From the NCBI GenBank assembly GCA_947446835.1, contig CANFHS010000093.1, positions 1-8,771 on the forward strand: 8,771 bases of DNA, in the 5' to 3' direction. The position numbers and the translations under genes were made by a program. Below are positions 5,529 to 8,771 of the stretch, piece by piece (the stretch's first letter is position 1; each line of letters starts with the position of its first letter). Origin of the DNA: Bacteriovoracaceae bacterium (GTDB lineage Bacteria > Bdellovibrionota > UBA1018). The notes beneath the pieces were generated by a model. The model saw only the letters and a list, made by a program, of their open reading frames with translations, made no database searches and was not told where the DNA came from.

Positions 5529-5576
5529 GTTTCCGGGTGAACCGGTTAAAATGACGTAAACTTTCTCATCTCGGGT

Positions 5577-5612
5577 TTGCCCCGTCCCCGGAATTGCAGC
5601 TATCATTTTGGC
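5577..5612 (+). promoter_or_regulatory. Candidate sigma70-like promoter of the HPt/receiver gene
   Basis: TATCAT at 5601-5606 matches the -10 consensus at five of six bases. TTGCCC at 5577-5582, 18 bp upstream, matches the -35 at four of six. Transcription would start at about 5612-5613, on the ATG at 5613, and no Shine-Dalgarno sequence precedes that ATG. A second -10-like element, TAAAAT at 5547-5552, has no matching -35. Confidence 0.5.
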
Positions 5613-6854
5613 ATGAGCCAGATGCCGAACCATGACGAAGAGTTTGAGAAGCTCCGCTTTGCGTTCCTCGAGGAAATGAGCGATCGGCTCCTGATCATCG
5701 AGAACCTTCTCATGGAGGTCGAGGTCGAAAAGCAGCTGGAACGCAAGCGCCGCCTGCTCATCGAATCCATGTCCAAGATCCACTCGCTCAAAGGCGCCGC
5801 CGGCGCCCACGAGTTTCCCTGGATCGTGACCGCCTGCCACCGCGTGGAAGACCAGCTGGTCAAGATCCAGAGCGCGGCCGCGGTTCCATCCCAGGAGGCG
5901 GTGGCCCGCATCCTGCCTTTCCCGGACGTGTTGACGGCTTACGCCAAGGCTTACCGGTCCGGAAAAGGGATCGATGAAGAGAAGTTCAACTCGGCCCTGG
6001 AAAAGCTCATTTCACCTGGCAGTGCGGCCGCCCCCGCCGCGGGCGCCGCGAAGGCTCCCGACGCCAAGGTCCTGTTCGTGGGCAAGTCCGAGATCTTCAT
6101 GCGCCACGTGCTGAGCTGGTTCGACAAGAACAACATCGGTCACCTGGTTTCGGTCGCCAAGGACAGCCATGAAGCCCTGGGCCGTCTTTGCCACGAGCGG
6201 TTCGATATCGTCATCACTTCGCTTTTCGTGGCGCCGTTCACGGGTACCGAGCTGATCAGCATGGTCAAGACCCTGCCTCGCCTTTCGGGCGTCAAGACCG
6301 TGCTCATGACCTCGGAAGAGCTCAAAGGCGCCAAGGGGCCGCATTCGCCCGATTTCGTGGTCAAGAAGGACGAAAAATTCCTGACCTCGGTGACCGAAGT
6401 GCTCAAGCAACTCATCCACGCCACGCCGGTCCAGGCGGCGGCCCCCACCCAGATGGCCAACCGCCAGCTCAAGTCCGTCATCTACCTGGATGACGACGAG
6501 GACGTGCTGCGCCTGGCTCATGCGGCTTTCCGCCGGGATCCTTCCATTTCATTCCAGATGTTCTCGGACGGCGAGCTGGCCTTGGCCGCCATTTCACAGA
6601 ATCCGCCGGACCTGGTCATTTCGGACGTCCAGATGCCCAAAGTGGATGGCTATGAGGTCCTGAAGCGGCTCAAGGCCGACCCCAAGATGGCCACCGTGCC
6701 CATCCTGTTCGTGACCACCGAACCCCAGTCGCCCGACGCCCAGGGCCTGATCGCCGGCGGTGCCCTGGGGCTGATCGACAAGACCATTGGCATCCTGGCC
6801 GTGGTGAACAAGGTCAAGGAGCTCTGGGCTTCGGCTCATCCGGCCTCGAAATGA
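5613..6854 (+). CDS. Histidine-phosphotransfer / degenerate receiver / receiver two-component protein
   Basis: Predicted cytoplasmic signalling protein of 413 residues. An HPt domain (about 8-130) has CheA-P1-like helices; H57 in KIHSLKGAAG is the likely phospho-acceptor, with K60 and G61 conserved. An Ala/Pro-rich linker (134-149) leads to receiver 1 (about 151-269). That receiver is degenerate: the acidic pocket is G157-K158, the phospho-Asp is S203 (ITSLFVAP), while T233 and a Lys near 251-252 remain. Receiver 2 (about 286-405) is canonical: D293-D294-D295, phospho-Asp D338 in VISDVQMPKVDG, T368 and K390. There is no kinase ATPase, DNA-binding or enzymatic output domain, so it probably relays phosphate or works by protein contact. 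The frame is open upstream to a TTG at 5577, but the promoter-like bases and the family N-terminus favour the ATG at 5613. An S1-domain gene follows after 36 bp and is probably co-transcribed. No partner kinase is in the window. Confidence 0.87.
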   Translation: MSQMPNHDEEFEKLRFAFLEEMSDRLLIIENLLMEVEVEKQLERKRRLLIESMSKIHSLKGAAGAHEFPWIVTACHRVEDQLVKIQSAAAVPSQEAVARILPFPDVLTAYAKAYRSGKGIDEEKFNSALEKLISPGSAAAPAAGAAKAPDAKVLFVGKSEIFMRHVLSWFDKNNIGHLVSVAKDSHEALGRLCHERFDIVITSLFVAPFTGTELISMVKTLPRLSGVKTVLMTSEELKGAKGPHSPDFVVKKDEKFLTSVTEVLKQLIHATPVQAAAPTQMANRQLKSVIYLDDDEDVLRLAHAAFRRDPSISFQMFSDGELALAAISQNPPDLVISDVQMPKVDGYEVLKRLKADPKMATVPILFVTTEPQSPDAQGLIAGGALGLIDKTIGILAVVNKVKELWASAHPASK

Positions 6855-6874
6855 GGTGAGCTCCTGGCCCGCTT

Positions 6875-6890
6875 CCGGTAAGAGGGGGCC
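6875..6890 (+). promoter_or_regulatory. Ribosome binding site of the S1-domain gene
   Basis: The purine tract AAGAGGGGG, ending a few bases before the ATG at 6891, is a good Shine-Dalgarno sequence and supports this start. It contrasts with the operon-head genes in the window, which lack one. Confidence 0.6.
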
Positions 6891-8123
6891 ATGGCCAATG
6901 AGTTCGACGACGACGAGTCCCAGTCCGCTTCCCCAGGCAGCTCCGAATTTGCCCGGATGCTCGAGGAGTCCTTCCAGAAGAAGCCGACCCGCCTTCAGCC
7001 CGGAACCAAGATCCGCGGCCAGGTGCTGGTGGTGGGAAAAGAAGACGTGTTCGTCGCCATCGGCGGCACCCAGCGCGAAGGCGTGGTCCGTCGCCGGGAC
7101 CTGACGGCCGAGGACGGCTCGCTGACCCTCCAGGTCGGCGATTCGCTGGACCTGTACGTGACGGGGGTCAAGGGTGGGGAAGTGTTCCTGTCGCCCAAGG
7201 CCACGGCCGCCAACCTGTCCGAGGACCTGGAAGAAGCCTACAGCAGCGGCATGCCCGTCGAGGGCAAGGTCACCGAAGTCTGCAACGGGGGCGTCCGCGT
7301 GCAGGTGCTGGGCAAGAGCGCCTTCTGCCCGATCAGCCAGCTCGACACCAAGCGGGTCGAGACCGGCGAGGAGTTCGTGGGCAGGAAGCTCGAGTTCCGC
7401 ATCACCCAGATCTCGGAAGGTGGCCGCAATATCGTGGTGTCACGCCGCAAGCTGCTGGAAGCCCAGCGGGGCCTGGGCGAGGAAGCCTTTGTGCGCGAGC
7501 GCAAGGTGGGTGACCTGCTCGAAGGCACCGTGACCCGCATCGAGCCCTTTGGCGCGTTCGTTGAAGTGGCTCCGGGCATCGAAGGCCTGGTGCATATCTC
7601 CGAGCTGGCCTGGAGCCGCATCGGACACCCTGCCGAAGTGGTCAGCGTGGGCCAGGCCGTGCAGGCCAAGCTTCTGGAAACCGCCCGCAAGGAAGGGCGC
7701 CTCAAGATTTCCCTGTCGATCAAGCAGACCAGCTCGCAGCCGGACACTTGGGCGCAGGTGGCGCAGAAGTTCCCGGTGGGAACCCGCGTGACCGGAAAGA
7801 TCGAGCGCAAGGAGGCCTTTGGCCTGTTCGTCCGGCTCGATGCCGGCCTGACCGGACTTCTGCCCAAGTCGCGTGGGCAGGATCGCCCCGAGTTCTCGTT
7901 CGAAAAAGCTCGGGTCGGTGATTCCCTGGAGGTCCAGGTGGCCGAGCTGCGCCTGGAAGAGCGCCGCATTTCGCTCGATTTCCCCAAGGAAGCGGGAAGC
8001 GACGACTGGAAGTCGCACGTGACCAGCGGAACGGCCGGGGGCGGGTTCTCGACCCTGGGCGACCAGCTCAAGAAGGCGCTCGAAGGCAAGGGCGCAGCCC
8101 CGGCTTCGAAGAAGAAGGGCTGA
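6891..8123 (+). CDS. Four-S1-domain RNA-binding protein (ribosomal protein S1-like)
   Basis: 410-residue cytoplasmic protein made almost entirely of S1 (OB-fold) RNA-binding repeats: S1-1 about 37-103, S1-2 about 119-189, S1-3 about 205-278 and S1-4 about 294-364. S1-3 is the most typical, with EGTVTRIEPFGAFVEV and EGLVHISEL (231-239). S1-4 keeps the pattern TGKIERKEAFGLFVRL and GLTGLLPKS. The start is acidic (FDDDES, 5-10) and the tail is Lys-rich (SKKKG). Bacterial ribosomal protein S1 usually has four to six repeats, so this is either a short S1 or an S1 paralogue such as a translation or RNA-decay factor; I cannot tell which without the rest of the genome. It follows the HPt/receiver gene by 36 bp with its own good ribosome site, and an intrinsic-terminator-like hairpin follows. 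Confidence 0.9.
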   Translation: MANEFDDDESQSASPGSSEFARMLEESFQKKPTRLQPGTKIRGQVLVVGKEDVFVAIGGTQREGVVRRRDLTAEDGSLTLQVGDSLDLYVTGVKGGEVFLSPKATAANLSEDLEEAYSSGMPVEGKVTEVCNGGVRVQVLGKSAFCPISQLDTKRVETGEEFVGRKLEFRITQISEGGRNIVVSRRKLLEAQRGLGEEAFVRERKVGDLLEGTVTRIEPFGAFVEVAPGIEGLVHISELAWSRIGHPAEVVSVGQAVQAKLLETARKEGRLKISLSIKQTSSQPDTWAQVAQKFPVGTRVTGKIERKEAFGLFVRLDAGLTGLLPKSRGQDRPEFSFEKARVGDSLEVQVAELRLEERRISLDFPKEAGSDDWKSHVTSGTAGGGFSTLGDQLKKALEGKGAAPASKKKG

Positions 8124-8139
8124 GCCCCTCACTCTCCGG

Positions 8140-8158
8140 AAGAGGCCCGCGCCTTTTT
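8140..8158 (+). terminator. Hairpin terminator between the S1-domain gene and the convergent right-edge gene
   Basis: AAGAGGC (8140-8146) pairs with GCCTTTT (8151-8157) around CCGC, with one G-T pair, and the T-run 8154-8158 forms the end of the stem. It is a modest rho-independent terminator for the S1-domain gene and overlaps the stop codon of the opposite gene (8157-8159). For the minus strand, a small GGGC/GCCC hairpin (8117-8127) followed by a pyrimidine tract may serve instead. Confidence 0.5.
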
Positions 8159-8771
8159 ACTTCTTGTCTTGGTGCAGGGCCGCGTGGCGGCCTGCGAAGT
8201 AGAGCATGCCCCAGCCCTGGTTCACCAGGTACCGGACGCCTGCGTGCGCGATGGCACCGGTCTTTCCGAAGGGGTACATGCACTGGAGCCCCGCCAGCAT
8301 CCGATCCGAGGGGATCGTGCCCAGACTGGCGATCCAGGCCCAGGACATGTTGTAGGCTGTGCGGCGTTGCAGGGCTTCCATGTCCGTGGTGCCCTTGTAC
8401 TTGGGGCGCGCACTGGCGGGCATGATCAGGTAGATGGTCGAATCCGCAAGTGCGCGTCCCGAGCTCAAGCTGGAAACGCGGACCCAGGTCACCCGGAAAC
8501 GTTCCTTGCCGCGCGGTCCCGCGGTGATGCGGTTCTTGAAGTAGGAGAAAACCTGGGAAGTGGCGAAGGCCCCGATCTCGAGCGGCAGCTCGTCCACCCG
8601 CAACGTGCCGTTGGCGACGGCGGCCACCCGTTGGACAGTGTTCTGGCCCAGGTCACCCAGGAATGTGCGCCAGAAGATGCGGTTCTGGATCGAGCGCGGC
8701 TTGTTGTCGACGCAATTGGAGAGGTCCTTGAACCAGCTGGAAATGTTCTTGGGCGGCGGCGGGGCCTGGGT
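8157..8771 (-). CDS. Protein of unknown function, 5' end beyond the window
   Basis: I do not recognise this family. The frame is open from the TAA at 8157-8159 to the right edge, giving 204 visible residues. A GTG inside (8627) is probably not the true start, because coding-like sequence continues upstream with no stop. The visible part opens with a run of four prolines (visible residues 4-7), which looks like a linker, so a signal peptide or another domain may lie outside. Then come a W/F/R/N-rich segment (10-45), an Ala/Val/Leu-rich stretch (49-70), an apparent beta-rich part (72-115) and a Gly/aromatic-rich end (GWGMLYFAGRHAAL) before a charged DKK tail. Cysteines are few. There are no catalytic motifs I can name and no clear membrane span. 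An exported or surface protein is possible, but only as inference. It converges on the S1-domain gene with a 33-bp gap. Confidence 0.7.
   Translation of the reverse strand, partial: TQAPPPPKNISSWFKDLSNCVDNKPRSIQNRIFWRTFLGDLGQNTVQRVAAVANGTLRVDELPLEIGAFATSQVFSYFKNRITAGPRGKERFRVTWVRVSSLSSGRALADSTIYLIMPASARPKYKGTTDMEALQRRTAYNMSWAWIASLGTIPSDRMLAGLQCMYPFGKTGAIAHAGVRYLVNQGWGMLYFAGRHAALHQDKK

Noticed and set aside
5505..5547. Riboswitch or small RNA in the gap before the HPt/receiver gene
   Set aside because: There is one GC-rich hairpin and a palindrome, but no known aptamer pattern, no second terminator, and the likely promoter lies downstream of the hairpin, so it would not be transcribed from there.
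5551..5559. ATG-ACG-TAA minimal frame after the TTAAAATG element upstream of the HPt/receiver gene
   Set aside because: A two-codon frame is expected by chance, and there is no ribosome binding site in front of it.

Overview
The window is a GC-rich, densely packed chromosomal segment from a Gram-negative bacterium. It carries an exported two-PDZ HtrA protease, a bacterial frataxin (CyaY), a YchJ-type SEC-C protein and an RlmM-like 23S rRNA methyltransferase. Together these suggest a proteobacterium in the broad sense, or a neighbouring phylum such as Bdellovibrionota or Myxococcota. The sequence alone does not settle the lineage, and there is no rRNA or other strong taxonomic marker. I see no integrase, transposase, CRISPR array, toxin-antitoxin pair or phage gene.

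Layout. Bases 1-48 hold the hairpin terminator of a plus-strand gene lying to the left of the window. On the minus strand follow htrA (119-1561) and, just upstream of it, a ychJ-type gene (1616-2122). A 71-bp divergent gap leads to plus-strand cyaY (2194-2541), which converges on a minus-strand VOC/glyoxalase-fold gene (2562-2987). A 40-bp divergent gap with an inverted repeat precedes a plus-strand run: rlmM-like methyltransferase (3028-4131), glutaredoxin (4158-4415), and ketopantoate reductase panE (4412-5347, ATGA overlap with the glutaredoxin gene). tRNA-Glu(UUC) follows (5380-5455), with a very strong UUCG-tetraloop terminator right behind it (5460-5495). A second plus-strand unit then begins: a 413-residue HPt / degenerate-receiver / receiver protein (5613-6854) and a four-S1-domain RNA-binding protein (6891-8123). 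A minus-strand gene of unknown function (8157 to the right edge) converges on it and is cut by the window end. No gene-free stretch reaches 300 bases.

How it works together. Most genes are housekeeping: envelope protein quality control (HtrA), Fe-S and thiol chemistry (CyaY, glutaredoxin), rRNA modification (RlmM-like), pantothenate synthesis (PanE), Glu decoding and RNA binding (S1 protein). The two-component protein combines a CheA-like phosphotransfer domain, a receiver that has lost its acidic pocket and phospho-Asp, and an intact receiver, with no DNA-binding or enzymatic output domain.

Best leads. I do not see a clearly novel multi-gene system. Worth a second look are the HPt-pseudoreceiver-receiver protein next to the S1 protein; promoter-like elements placed so that transcription would start at the ATG of two genes without a Shine-Dalgarno sequence (possible leaderless mRNAs); a C-A mismatch in the anticodon stem of the tRNA-Glu; and the unidentified gene at the right edge.
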